A DNA stretch of 64,000 nucleotides from Flaccisagitta enflata (Eukaryota > Chaetognatha > Sagittoidea > Aphragmophora). Under the pieces are notes generated by a model. It had not been told where the DNA came from. It worked only from the letters and a program-made list of their open reading frames with translations, and did no database searches. Shown one piece after another: positions 26,985-37,467 of the stretch; the stretch's first letter is position 1; each line of letters opens with the position of its first letter. The stretch is taken from NCBI GenBank assembly GCA_965153355.1, contig OZ231127.1, positions 22,134,001 through 22,198,000 of the forward strand, written 5' to 3'. The translations under genes were made by a program, and so were the position numbers.

Positions 26985-27720
26985 ATGACATGACTAACTA
27001 TATTTTTTTTTGTCAACATGAATGTTTTCTCTAGGTGGCGCCCCCCTATCTTGGGTGTTTTTGCATGGGGAATCCATTGGTGAAGTCAAAAATGCAAAAA
27101 AACGATGTTTAGAACTTGCCCTGGCCCGGTAACGAGCATATATGACCTTTTCACTCATTTTTTGCCATTTTTTGTCAGCTTTCAAAGATACAGTTGCATT
27201 TAAATAACAAAAAATGCAAAAATATACCTCAATAGATGAATTTAATCCACCTGAAACATTCATGAGCAGCTTGGCCCTCTTATGGGGGAATAATTGGCTC
27301 TTAAGGCCCGTATTGAGCATTTTTTGAACAAATAAGCAGTAAATTATCAATTATTCTTCATTTATTGGTATAATCCTCCTTAGTCAATCTCTATCTTATG
27401 TTAAATTGATAGAGAATTTTTCAAAAGCCCAAATGTTGCAAGAGGCTGAGCAGGGGAAGAGGTTATCAGGCATTTCAGCCGGGGCATCATTGAAAAAAAA
27501 GCCCATAACAAACACGGTTAATATTTATGAGCTGCATGCAAGACTTACATTTAGAATGACATAGTATGATTAGAATGACTTAGAATGGCTTAGTATAACC
27601 TAAAATAACCTTAAATGAAATTGTTAAAAAAAAGTATGAGTATGGGACTGACAAACCAACCAACAGAGGGATGGATAGACAGACAAAGCGGGGTGTAGTC
27701 GCGTGCACGCGACTAAAAAG
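26985..27720. repeat. outer inverted repeat, left copy (partner 37468-38224)
   Basis: About 740 bp, matching 37468-38224 in reverse orientation from the GTCAACATGAA..GTTTTC region through to the HP hairpin. Shared blocks include GGTGGCGCCCCCCTATCTTG and GAGCATATATGACCTTTTC; identity looks high (by eye around 90%). The inner limit coincides with the HP repeat's terminal AAAAA. Confidence 0.85.
27514..27718 (+). mobile_element. HP repeat within the outer inverted repeat, left copy
   Basis: AACACGGTTAATATTTATGAG and GCATGCAAGACTTACATT (AACAAG end), then TTAGAATGACATAG-type tandem tract, GGATGGATAGACAGACAAAG, and the perfect palindrome AGTCGCGTGCACGCGACT (27697-27714) with AAAAAG. Confidence 0.7.
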
Positions 27721-27959
27721 TCAAGTTTAACTGATTTTTGATTTTTTATGCTCATCAGTGCAAATGATACACGATTACAAATGAATGTAAATGAGCCGTA
27801 CAATAATGAAATTGAACGAGGTCCCTTAAATTCGATGCGTCAAAACAATATCACATACAGACATCAATATGGTAGAAAAAGAAAAAAGGAAAAAAATCAA
27901 CATTTACGGTACCAATAAATAGGAAAGGGAATAGAAAATCTATCATAGTAAACAATCAT

Positions 27960-28415
27960 TTATTTTTTCATTCTTCCATTTGCGAATTTCAATTCCCATT
28001 TATTTTCTATATCAGTAATGATACGTTCAACTTTATCGCAGTCATTGCTATAGATATCATCAAATTCGGCATATGAGATTTCAGTATTCCATTTTTTACA
28101 TCTATTGAGTCTATGGTTTTCATCGTCAATTTCTTGGCATTCATTGCAGTTGGCGTCGATTGTTGTTTTCATGTTTTTTCCGCATTCTAGCATATGATTC
28201 TGGGACAGAAAGATTGTTCTTGCCCGTTGCTTGTCACCAAAGGCTAGTATTTTTAGTGGTTCCGCCTTGTATATCTCGTCCGTCAATTTTCTGTGGATAT
28301 GTCTCGTTTTAGTATTTATTTTTGTAATTTCTCCCGATTTTGTGATGCAATTTTCAAGTAGTTTTTCCCCATTTTTTTTCAGTACAGCCTTTCCCACTTT
28401 TTCTTTCCATTCATT
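27960..28415 (-). pseudogene. ORF2 C-terminal segment with CCHC zinc knuckle, cut off by an in-frame TGA
   Basis: Directly after the ORF2 TGA, the same frame continues as NEWKEKVGKAVLKKNGEKLL and ends at TAA (27960). It contains C-x2-C-x7-H-x4-C (about 28098-28150), the C-terminal knuckle pattern of R2- and L1-type elements, so it belongs to ORF2. The TGA arises in a run of GAAAT pentamers (about 28410-28430). Three extra 5-bp units (15 bp) would insert codons in frame, including the stop. I call this an expansion-caused truncation; a sequencing error in the repeat is the alternative. Confidence 0.75.
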
Positions 28416-31340
28416 TCATTTCATTTCATTCTCGATTGTTTCCCAATCAGTCACCAGATTGTATTCGGATAATTTTTCAAGGATATTCTTCACCCAACCC
28501 ATGTTTTGTTCTTTGAGGTGGTCCGTCATTTGGCATCTCCAGTGACCTTTTTCTCGGCTAAGAATTTTGTGAAGGAAAATGAATCTTTTTTTGTCTATTT
28601 CTTGAGTTATATAGAGTAATCCGAAAGAGTGAATGACTGCCACGTTTGGTGATGTTGTTGGGAGACCAAAAAGACGTTTCATCGCTCTGATGCCTATCAA
28701 GTCTAAACGTTGTTCGTCTTTCTTTGATAGGGTCCACGATTCAGCATTATTGAGGAGGCTTGGTAGTATACGTACGTTATAGAGATCAAGGATGACTTTG
28801 GTTTGGATGCCTCTCATTACGTCACTAGAGGCTGTGGTGTTTATTTGTCTGATGATGCCATTTAGTTTATTCTCTCTTGCTGTTATGTTTTTTTCATTTT
28901 TTCCGTCACTAGTGATCAAATCACCGAGGTATTTATATGATGTTGTATTCTTAATTTTTAATTCACCAAGATCCCATTCGTCAGGAGCTTTTACCTTTTT
29001 TCCAACCTGCATTACTTGGCACTTTTCGCTACCCCATTCTAATTTGTTCGCTTTTGCAAAGTCATCGACTTTATCAAGAATGTTCTGCTCATTCTTTTTT
29101 CCTGTTGTACAGGTCATGACGTCGTCTACCCATTCAAGACATCCAATTTTAAAATTTTCATTGATCTGCACAGATTCTTGGATGGATCCATTCACAAATT
29201 GTTCAGATAACGTGTCCATTTGTTTAGAAAACAATTTACCCGTTAGTCGTGATCCTTGACGTCCGCCTGTTTCTCTTGATATTTGACGTGTATATCCATA
29301 CCGGGTTTTGATTTTAGCTGTGAGATTGATACTCATGTTCTTTAAAATACGCCATATTTTGCCTCGAACCCCTGCAACCCATGCAATGTGCAGCATATTT
29401 TTGACATCTGCATGATCGTAGGCTTTGGCCACATCAAAGAATGTTAGAAATAAATTTTCTTTCTTTTCAATCGCAATTGTCATTAATGCCCTTACAAGAA
29501 AGAGATGGTCGCTTGTGGAGGCTCCTTGTATTCCACCTGCTTGGCCTTGTGTGAATTTTATGAGTTTGTCAATTCTTCTGTCAATGATTTCCTCCATAAT
29601 ATTACCAATAGTGCTGGAAACCGTTATTCCGCGGTGATTCTTCAGTTGTTCTCGATCGCCTTTTAATTTCCACAAACTGGTGATGTGGCCTTCATTCCAT
29701 ATAGTGGGAATGACTTCTTTGTCCCATACTGTCTTCATAAGCGGATGAAGCACTTTTGCAAAACTTTCTGGGCAACTTTTCAACATTTCATTTTTGAAGT
29801 CAGTGGTGGATTTTCCATTTTTTTTGTTTTTAATTATTTCAAGTATTTCTTTCTCCGTTGGTGGTGCATTAAACCACTCATTGTCATATTCATAATTGTC
29901 CTCAAACATAGCAAATTCTGTTTCTACTAATTCATGTCGAGGGTGTTCTTTTGTTTCTTTTTTCTTGAATAAATTCTCATAATAGCTTGCCTTAGTTTCC
30001 TTTATTCGTTCAGGATCATATTCTCTCATGCCTTCTTCATTCTTTACTGTGAGACATTCATTTGTATAATTACGGTTAAGTTTCTTTATTTCTGTCCAGT
30101 AGTTTCTTCGACTCTTGTCATTTATTATTTGTTCTAGTTTTGTATTTGTTCTTTTGATTTTTTCTGCTAGTATTTTATCTCTCAATTCGCTTTGTACTCC
30201 TTTGTACTGGAAAATTAATTCGTGTCGTTCATTCTCGTTTGCCTCTTTAATTGAATTTTTTAATTGTCTCTTCTGTGTCCTCAAAGTTTTTATTTCTTCA
30301 GTGAATATTTCGTTCTTTTTATTCTTCACCGTGGTCTTGCCAAGGCTTATTCTTGCTGCTGTTTCAATGGCCTTTGTCAATTTGTTGTATTGATGGTCAA
30401 TATCACCTGATCCAGAATCAAAGATCTGTATTGATTTGTGTTCAAGTTTTTTAATTTCCTTATCAAATTTTCGCCAATTCTCGATTGGTGCATTTAATCG
30501 CCACACTACCTTTTTTTCTGGTTTTGGAATGTCAGCATCTTCCATTCGCATTTCTAGAATTATGGTGTTGTGATCCGAGTCTATTTTGCCGCGTACTTTG
30601 TATAATCCATCTTCATCAATTAGCATTTTTTCAACCAAATGTTCTACAGAATCTTGACAGACTATGAAATCTATGGCAGATTTTTCCTCATCTTTTTGTG
30701 TGTTTTGGCGTGTTATTTTGCCTGTACATTTATCACTATTATTCATCAATATAAGGTTGTGTGTTTCAAATATTTTTTCTAATAATTTTCCGTTTCTGCT
30801 CTTTTCTTCACCCAGCAATCCAACTTTACCATTGCCGTCCACGGCAATGAGGATGTCTCCATCTGCACTGTATTCTGTAATTTCTTCTGAGAGGAGGTAC
30901 ATTTCTTCATCAATATCTGTTTTATTGCACCTGGCTTCTTGGCGTCCATAGTAGCATCCTATGAAGATTGGTTTTCTCTTCTTTCTTCTTACACTTATCC
31001 ATACCAGTTCAATTCCTCTTTCTGATTGATGGGGGATTATGGAATTTTTTATATCATCTCTGATCAATATTCCTACTCCACCTCCTTTTCGGTCTCGTCT
31101 TGCTTTTCCATGGAAAATATACCCCGGTATTCCGATATCAGTATCAGTTGGTAACAGCGTTTCAGTTATTAGGAATGCATGTGGTTTTTCACTATTCAGG
31201 TGTTCAATTATGCTGCTGCGTTTTCCTTTGATGCCACGTACGTTAGCATATATAATTTTCCATATATCTGCGCCATTATTTCTTCTTCGTTGTAGTACGC
31301 GTTTAGAGTTGTTGTTGTTATTGTTCTTATTGCTATTATT

Positions 31341-31402
<62 letters not shown>

Positions 31403-31527
31403 CTGTAGCGTTGTTTATATAAAGGTTTTCATTGTTGTTTTTATTGTTGTTTTTATTGTTGTTATTGTTGTTGTTGTTATTGTTGTTGTTATTGTTATTG
31501 TTGTTACTGTTGTTGTTGTTGATGCCG

Positions 31528-31568
<41 letters not shown>

Positions 31569-31623
31569 ATTGTGGTTATGGTTGTGGTTTTGATTGTGGT
31601 TGTTGTTGTTGTTTTGATTGTGG

Positions 31624-31661
<38 letters not shown>

Positions 31662-31832
31662 ATTGTTATTGTTATTGTTATTGTTATTGTTGTTGTTGTT
31701 GTTGTTGTTGTTTTTGGTTGTATTGATGTTGTTATTTAAGTTATCGTCGTTTTTATTATTTTTGACAAAATCATTTTTTGTTGATGGCGAGATTTGGGCG
31801 TAATTTGAAATATGGACATTATGGCTTATATC
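28416..31832 (-). CDS. retrotransposon ORF2: AP endonuclease and reverse transcriptase
   Basis: Open from the codon after the amber stop to a TGA at 28416-28418. The first ~170 codons are an Asn-rich linker. The endonuclease follows: IIYANVRGIKG (about 31250), LITET with the catalytic Glu (about 31165), GGGVGILI, AVDGNG (about 30840), SAIDFIV (about 30665) and SDHN (about 30573). The RT has NHRGITVSSTIGNIMEEII, GGIQGASTSDHLFLVRAL, FFDVAKAYD (about 29425), GGRQGSRLTGKLFS, the catalytic WVDD (29117-29134) and YKYLGDLI. A conventional start is not visible: the first in-frame TTG is at 31067, already inside the endonuclease. All main catalytic residues look intact, so the copy may be young. Confidence 0.92.
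31315..31725 (-). repeat. (AAC)n in the retrotransposon reading frame, poly-Asn linker
   Basis: GTT-rich on the plus strand, reading mostly AAC/AAT (Asn) codons in the ORF1-ORF2 frame, with a few His and Lys interruptions. I checked this stretch codon by codon and found no stop between the amber codon and the endonuclease. Confidence 0.85.
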
Positions 31833-31835
31833 CTA
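31833..31835 (-). other. single amber codon separating ORF1 from ORF2 in one frame
   Basis: TAG in the context ACT GAA TAG GAT ATA. Reading on in the same frame stays open through the Asn-rich linker and into the endonuclease. No ATG occurs in that frame between this codon and the endonuclease core, so ORF2 has no ordinary start of its own. Confidence 0.85.
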
Positions 31836-33917
31836 TTCAGTAGTTGACGCATGCTCTCTCCAACGCTTGTTAAGAGTGGTTAGTTTGTTGTTTCCGACGT
31901 TCTCATCAGAGTAGAGACTTTTCATGACCGCCTTTGCCAAGATTTTTACTCCATAATCGTTGTAGTGGTAGTCATCTTTCATGGTTTCCGCGCGTAGCAA
32001 CCCGTCGTTGTTGTCCAAAAAGGCTTTGGTGGAGATGAAGTTTGTTCCCATATTGTCGCTGAGAGTATCCAGCATCTCGTTAATCTTTTCGTGTGTATCG
32101 GAAATTGGAGGTAAAGCCGTGATGTGTAGTCTTGCATTCGGAAAATTGTCGTTGTACAAAAACAGCATATCAACATATCTGTCTTTGATCTTTCTTCTTT
32201 CAATGATTTGTCGCTCTTTTTCCGTGCCGATGCGTGGGTCGTACTTCCCCTTGCGATGGTCATTCAGTCCTACTTGGAAAACGACGTCTGTGACGCTTTC
32301 TGGGTTAGTCGTCTGCGGAATTTTGGTGATGGCTTCATCGAGGGTGAAACATTTGGCGCCTTTTACTGTTGCACCAGGCTGAAGTCGTTGCAGCTCCAAT
32401 CCTCGGCCGTTAGAATCTGATACAACAATTACATGCTTTTGCGATTCGGGAATGATGTTGTTGCTGTTGTTACTGTTTCTTTGGTAATGTTGATTGCGTC
32501 GCCCGTCATAGCGGCGTCGTTCGTTACCACGTTGCTGCTTGTCACCGCGGCGTTGTTCATCGATGTGGCGACGTCCGTCACTACGATTATTCTCATCATC
32601 TCGGTGTTGTTCATCATTGCGGCGCTGTTCGTCACCGCGTCCGTCACCGCGGCGTTCTTTGCCACCACGGCGTTCTTCGTCACCACGGCGTTCTTCGTCA
32701 CCACGGCGTTCTTCGTCACCACGGCGCTCTTTGTTGCCACGGCGTTGTTCGTCGTCGCGGCGTTTTTCGTCATCGCGGCGTTGTTCGTCGTCGCGGCGTT
32801 GTTCATCGTCGCGGCGTTGTTCGTTTTTGAGTTTAGTTTCGATCCGCTCCATGTTTTTCGCCATGTCAAGCATTATGGATTGGCAGTCTTGTTGCCATTT
32901 ATTCGTAGTGTTGTTCACAATGGTGCTTTCAATTTCATTTGCTTTTTCAAACGTTTGCGCCAAACGATGAATTTTGTCCGATGATAAGGTTTGTTCCACT
33001 TTCGATATGAATTCATCCTGTTGCTTCTGAACATGAGTCAATAACGTGTCTGATTGAGTGACAAATGATGAGGAGATTGTTTCAAGTTTTCCGATCAAAA
33101 TTCTAGTCATGTCTTCCAACTTTGTCAGTTGCGTTTCTTTTTCAGTCGAATATTGCTCAAGGGACTGAATGTGAGAATCTTTATGCGCAATAACTCTTTT
33201 AAACTCTACCATCATTGTCTGATACTCGCACAGAGAAATTGTCGTTTGTTTGTTTTCAGGCTGTGATATGTTCTTGGTTAGATGAGTTGATTCCATATCT
33301 GGTGGCGAGTGTTCAGGTTCTGTCACCTTTAAAGCTGCGAAACTTGTTTCAATGATATCAATCGCCGTCTCAGATACGTCTTTTGCCACGGCCAGGATTG
33401 ATTCGTTTAATGCAGCATTATTTTCTGTCGTTTGAATTTCATCTTTCTCGTGATCATTTTCTTTGCCCATCCATGACTGGATTCTTTCTGTCAGTTTAGA
33501 CGTCAGGATTTCCGCCGGAGTTTTGTTGTGGTTCAAACGTGATGGACGTAGTGGAGTTGAGGTTTTTTCGTCTGAAAATTCACTTTTATCATTTCTACTT
33601 TCAATTTCGTCGTCGTCGTTGTCGTCACCATCTTCATTTTCATCATCTGATTCTGTAATTGACGTCGTGCGATATGAATTTTGAGAAGAGGTTTCTTGAG
33701 ATTGAGTGGCCAATTCGTCGTTGTTTTCTATAAAGTTAGTGACCAGTTCCCGGACTTTCGCATCTTTCTCACTGTCATCGCCAACGAATTTTATGATTCT
33801 GTCCTTTATTGGTCCGGCTTTTCCATTCGTACTAAGGCCGAGAGTAGCACAAACGTGTCTGTGAGCAGTAATCCGTTTGTTTTTACCAGTGCCGAGAAAC
33901 GAACTTAACTTGGCCAT
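31833..33917 (-). CDS. retrotransposon ORF1: SAP-like N-terminus, coiled coil, SGNH hydrolase-like domain
   Basis: 694 residues from an ATG in strong context (CACCATGG) to TAG. Residues about 18-45 (VCATLGLSTNGKAG...IKDRIIKFV) look like a SAP-type nucleic-acid-binding helix pair. An acidic stretch follows (about 85-115), then a probable coiled coil (about 235-360). A highly charged segment of RR-D-D-E-Q hexapeptides spans about 362-452. The C-terminal SGNH/GDSL-like fold has VVSDSNG (nucleophile Ser, about 498), FQVGLNDH (Asn block, about 547) and DDYHYNDYG (Asp/His block, about 647), so all catalytic positions appear present. Such ORF1 proteins bind element RNA; the esterase's role is not established. 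Confidence 0.88.
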   Translation of the reverse strand: MAKLSSFLGTGKNKRITAHRHVCATLGLSTNGKAGPIKDRIIKFVGDDSEKDAKVRELVTNFIENNDELATQSQETSSQNSYRTTSITESDDENEDGDDNDDDEIESRNDKSEFSDEKTSTPLRPSRLNHNKTPAEILTSKLTERIQSWMGKENDHEKDEIQTTENNAALNESILAVAKDVSETAIDIIETSFAALKVTEPEHSPPDMESTHLTKNISQPENKQTTISLCEYQTMMVEFKRVIAHKDSHIQSLEQYSTEKETQLTKLEDMTRILIGKLETISSSFVTQSDTLLTHVQKQQDEFISKVEQTLSSDKIHRLAQTFEKANEIESTIVNNTTNKWQQDCQSIMLDMAKNMERIETKLKNEQRRDDEQRRDDEQRRDDEKRRDDEQRRGNKERRGDEERRGDEERRGDEERRGGKERRGDGRGDEQRRNDEQHRDDENNRSDGRRHIDEQRRGDKQQRGNERRRYDGRRNQHYQRNSNNSNNIIPESQKHVIVVSDSNGRGLELQRLQPGATVKGAKCFTLDEAITKIPQTTNPESVTDVVFQVGLNDHRKGKYDPRIGTEKERQIIERRKIKDRYVDMLFLYNDNFPNARLHITALPPISDTHEKINEMLDTLSDNMGTNFISTKAFLDNNDGLLRAETMKDDYHYNDYGVKILAKAVMKSLYSDENVGNNKLTTLNKRWREHASTTE

Positions 33918-34177
33918 GGTGAATCTTCGTGAAAATAATCCGATTGAGAAAAGGCCGTGATCGAGACATAAACCACGTGGTTAGGATGTAGCAGTTTGCG
34001 TCGTAATGTACAGTGATACAACGTTAGTGATAATACCGCGTGATGTACAATGGTGCAGAGTTAGTAATTGACGCAGTAATAGACGCAGTAATAGACGCAG
34101 AGTTATTAATGATATCCACGTGATCCAATTGTATGTACAGAGAAATATCGAGATAAACAGAGGAGTATCAAGGAAAT

Positions 34178-34179
34178 TG

Positions 34180-34244
<65 letters not shown>

Positions 34245-34265
34245 TTTGTTGTTGTTGTTGTTGTT
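34178..34265. repeat. (GTT)n microsatellite in the retrotransposon leader
   Basis: About 27 GTT triplets with one T-rich interruption near 34245, upstream of ORF1. Around it, 34060-34100 repeats a short 'taatagacgcag' unit three times. Confidence 0.85.
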
Positions 34266-34783
34266 TCAGGTCTAAAAACAGGGCGAGATAAGGATAAAGT
34301 CTGTATAGACCTATTCGAGTCTTTTAGATTCCTTTGCTTCGTCGTGATTTTTTTTATTATTCTTCGTTTTCGTCTTCGATCAGAGCAGAGCAAGATGTGT
34401 CAAGATAGTGCATGATCTTCTTTTTCTTTCGCTTGCTGAGTTAACAATTTAAACAAGTGAAGTAGTAGAAATTAGCTTCAATCATTTGGACATGGCATAG
34501 TGTAAACTTATATCTCCTTTTGATGGTTTATCTTGCAGAAGTGGGCAGTTTTTGAATAATAAAGGTCACCTGAGACATTTTACTCAAGTAGTCCTGTCTC
34601 ATGATAGGAAATGAACAAAAGTCTTCTCAGATATATATCTCCAGTAGCCCTGTTTCATGATAGGAAATTAATAAATTTATGGCTTAGGTATGAGCATTAC
34701 TCTAGCAAAAAGTGATGACTTTCTCAATAAACTGTTTATTGTCAACAAGTGTGATAACTTGCATTAAACAACTTGAATTTGGA

Positions 34784-34785
<2 letters not shown>

Positions 34786-34822
<37 letters not shown>

Positions 34823-34915
34823 GTGAGTATATGTAAAGGGAATAGGGATTGTATGCCCCTGCCCACCTATCCATTATAATATTATATTCCAGGGTTACTT
34901 GTTACAGACCATTTT
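34786..34915 (-). mobile_element. HP repeat inner end (AACAAGT type) with (GT)n
   Basis: A (GT)n tract (34787-34815), then GTATGCCCCTGCCCACCTAT and AGGGTTACTTGTTAC, which reads as the AACAAGTNAC..GGTGGGCAGGGGC end in reverse. It lies in the left arm of the central palindrome; the right arm has a diverged match. Confidence 0.45.
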
Positions 34916-35104
34916 ACTCACTATGAAGGCATTTATTTGTAGGGGAAAGGAAAAGGTCGAGTAGCAACAAAAGGTAAAGAAAAGAGAGGTGGGGGGAAAA
35001 AGAAACAGATGGGGAAAAAAACATTGATGAAGAGGAAGTGAAAGAGAACTAGTCATTTGAAGATTGCTTGTGGTGTTCAGCTGCAGAAGTGGGGTGAGAG
35101 TAAG

Positions 35105-35150
35105 GCAGAGGCCCTAAGGGGTTAATGTCCTGTTGAACATAGGGGTGAAT
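35105..35150. mobile_element. diverged single end of the GGGCAGCGGCCCC element
   Basis: GGCAGAGGCCCTAAGGGGTT, AATGTCCTGTTGAACATAGG and GGTGAATTTCC match the copy 2 left end. It sits in the left arm of the central palindrome, with a decayed partner near 36205-36225. Confidence 0.45.
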
Positions 35151-35684
35151 TTCCTCAGTTGAAATGGCCAGATTGGACAACTTCAGGAGACCTAGGATGA
35201 ACTGGGGGGTCCAAATATTGAAAATTTTGAAAAAGATTGATTATTGAAGAGGCTAGGTTTTGCAGTTGTGGGCTTGTGAAAGTTGATTTTAGTAAATAAT
35301 TATAGATTTAATGTTAAGTGCCTGATTACTTGGTTACTTGATTTAATTGTCAAGTAAAGCTGAATAGATTAAAATAAACAATATTTCCAATATTATCTTT
35401 AAACAAGGCTAAATTACAAAAGAATGCTTTTCTGATCAATGCTTCTACATCATCCCTAAACATAGGCTCGAATTGTTCAGAAATGAGAGCAATTTAAAGA
35501 AAAACAGTTCAACCAATATTTCAACAATTTTCCTACATTTCAAATTTTGCAAAATCTCATTAACAGTGGCACACGTATCAGAATGTTCATTTTTTTTTAC
35601 AGAAAATCCTTGAAATCTTCCAGCAAAGAACTGCAAACTCTCATCTTCCAGGGGCTTCTTTCAGAATTTGGCTAGCTTGTCTAG

Positions 35685-35770
35685 TTTTTAGATGCGTCCA
35701 CGCATCTCTATAAGAGGCTTTGTCCGTCCGTTGGTTGGTCGGTCGGTTGGTCCGTGGTGATCGAGTTGAG
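35685..35770 (-). mobile_element. HP repeat head (GATGCG stem)
   Basis: AGATGCGTCCACGCATCT (35690-35707; eight perfect pairs), then CTATAAGAGGCTTTGTCCG and TTGGTTGGTCGGTCGG. The inner end is not found. Confidence 0.6.
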
Positions 35771-36034
35771 AATGATGAAAATGCATAGAATCTTGGAAAT
35801 ATCTCAGAATATTGCATCATTCCACAAGGTTGATGCAATATTGCATCATTCTTAACAAACTAAGCGGCATGTGGATGCATCGTTGTACCCCCGGGTACTT
35901 TTTGCATAATGTCCTGATCTTTTATTGCAGTAGAGAAAAATTATACTGTATTAGCCATTCTTTGGCTCCAAATCAACTGTCCAAAACCTTATATCACCAC
36001 TCTCATGATATTATACTTAAAACTTTGCATAATT

Positions 36035-37452
36035 CAAATGTGCTTTCGCATGCCCATAACAGCACAAACCTAGTCTCTTCAAGCCTTTTCAAAAGGTTTA
36101 TTCTGACTATGTTCTTACTAGGTCTCCTGATCTTTTACTCTGATGTCTCCTTTAATTTTGGCTATTCCAACTTACTGAGGAAAGACACTTCTATATTCAT
36201 GATCATTAGCCTCTTTGGGCCAATGCCTTACTCTCACCACACTTCTACAGCTGAACACCACAAGTGATCTTCAAATGACTTGTTCTCTTTCATTCACTCT
36301 TCATCAATATTGCTTTCTCTATCTATTTCTTTTCCCCCCCCCTCTTTTCTTTACCTCTTGTTGCTACTCAACCTTTTCCTTTCCCCAACAAATAAATACC
36401 TCTGTAGTGAGTTACATGATCTCTAACAAATAACCCAGGAATAAAATATAATTGATTGGCAAACTACCCTCATTCCCTTTTACACACACACTCTTACACA
36501 CACACTTACACGTGCACACTAGCTTGTACCGAAATGACAATAAACAATAAAATCAGAATTCTACAAGTAGTTCCTATTGTGGGGCTGTCTTGGGCTTCCA
36601 ATGACATCAATTTTGGATTGAAAAAATTGCATCTTGCTGTCCGCGCCTTACCTTGAATTTTCTTTCAGCCTATGGGAAATCAAAAATTTCAAAGTGCTTA
36701 AATCTCTGTTTTGTCTGCAGATTTGAAATCTGCAGAAAAAACTGTTAATTGAAAGTGCTTTCCTTTTTTCAATATTCCAACTGGAAGGTGCTCAAAATAA
36801 GCGTCAAAGATTGGAAAACTTACCCTTTTCTTTTATTTATATGTAAAATCGCCAAACTTACCTTTTTTTATATCTTTAAGATGAATTTTGACTATGATCC
36901 CGAAGGAATATTGAAAAAAGGAAAGCACTTTCAATTAACAGTTTTTTCTGCAGATTTCAAATCTGCAGTCAAAACAGAGATTTAAGCACTTTGAAATTTT
37001 TGGTTTCCTATAGGCTGAAGGAAAATTCAAGGTAAGGTGCGGACAGCAAGATGCAGATTTTTCAGACCAAAATTGATGTCATTAGAAGCCCAAGACAGCG
37101 CCACAACAAGAACTACTTGTAGAATACTGATTTTATTGCTTTTAGTCATTTAGGTACAAGCTAGTGCACACACACACTTACCCGTACACACACACACACA
37201 CACACCCTCAGGATCTTAAATGCAAGTTATCACAATTGTTGACAGTAAATAGTTTATCAAAAAATCATCACTTTTTTGCTTGAATAATATTCATATCAAG
37301 GCAGAATTTGTTTATTTCCTATCATGAGACAGGATTACTTGAGTAAAATGACTCAGGTGACCTTGATTATTCAAAATATGCCAACTTCTGCAAGATAAAC
37401 CATCAAAAGGAGATGCTAATTTACACTATGCCATGTCCAAATGATTGGTCAG
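36035..37452. repeat. right arm of the decayed palindrome, with a 648-bp insertion
   Basis: Inverse of 34475-35300, in the order expected, but split at its CA repeat by the foldback at 36518-37165. The unique spacer between arms is about 35300-36035 and contains an HP head. Confidence 0.8.
36518..37165. mobile_element. 648-bp foldback element inserted in the palindrome arm
   Basis: Ends are perfect inverses (ACTAGCTTGTACC and GGTACAAGCTAGT). Arms of about 290 bp pair with few changes, e.g. CTACAAGTAGTTCCTATTGT against its inverse at about 37100-37120, and TGAAAGTGCTTTCC against GGAAAGCACTTTCA. A loop of about 60 bp is centred near 36842. It is flanked on both sides by GCAC within (CA)n, a possible target duplication. 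No coding capacity. Confidence 0.82.
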
Positions 37453-37467
37453 TTCATCAGCTAAACA

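Larger units (their letters stand above)
27950..34400 (-). mobile_element. non-LTR retrotransposon with SGNH-type ORF1 and EN-RT ORF2
   Basis: One element-sized unit on the minus strand: a leader with a (GTT)n tract on the plus strand, ORF1, an Asn-rich linker, AP-type endonuclease, reverse transcriptase and a C-terminal zinc knuckle. An esterase-like ORF1 is known from CR1/L2-type elements, but I cannot place the clade without alignment. Both ends are approximate: I found no clear target-site duplication or poly(A) tail. An AATAAA overlaps the final stop near 27960. It lies between inverted flanking repeats but shares no sequence with them. Confidence 0.9.
34475..35300. repeat. left arm of a decayed palindrome (partner about 36035-37452)
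   Basis: Starts CATTTGGACATGGCATAGTG, the inverse of CACTATGCCATGTCCAAATG near 37430. The match runs through TAGGAAATTAATAAATTTAT, the (GT)n tract, AAAGGGAATAGGG, GAGTAGCAACAAAAGG and CATTTGAAGATTGCTTGTGG, and fades near GAAGAGGCTAGGTTTTGC (about 35260). Identity is roughly 75-85% by eye. Confidence 0.8.

Noticed and set aside
31833-31835. TAG as a reassigned sense codon in this organism
   Set aside because: One in-frame TAG in one mobile element is not evidence of code change; the kinesin exons contain no in-frame TAG to support it.
28792-33908. Plus-strand frames opposite the retrotransposon ORFs
   Set aside because: They are antisense shadows of ORF1 and ORF2, shorter than the real frames and without recognisable domains.
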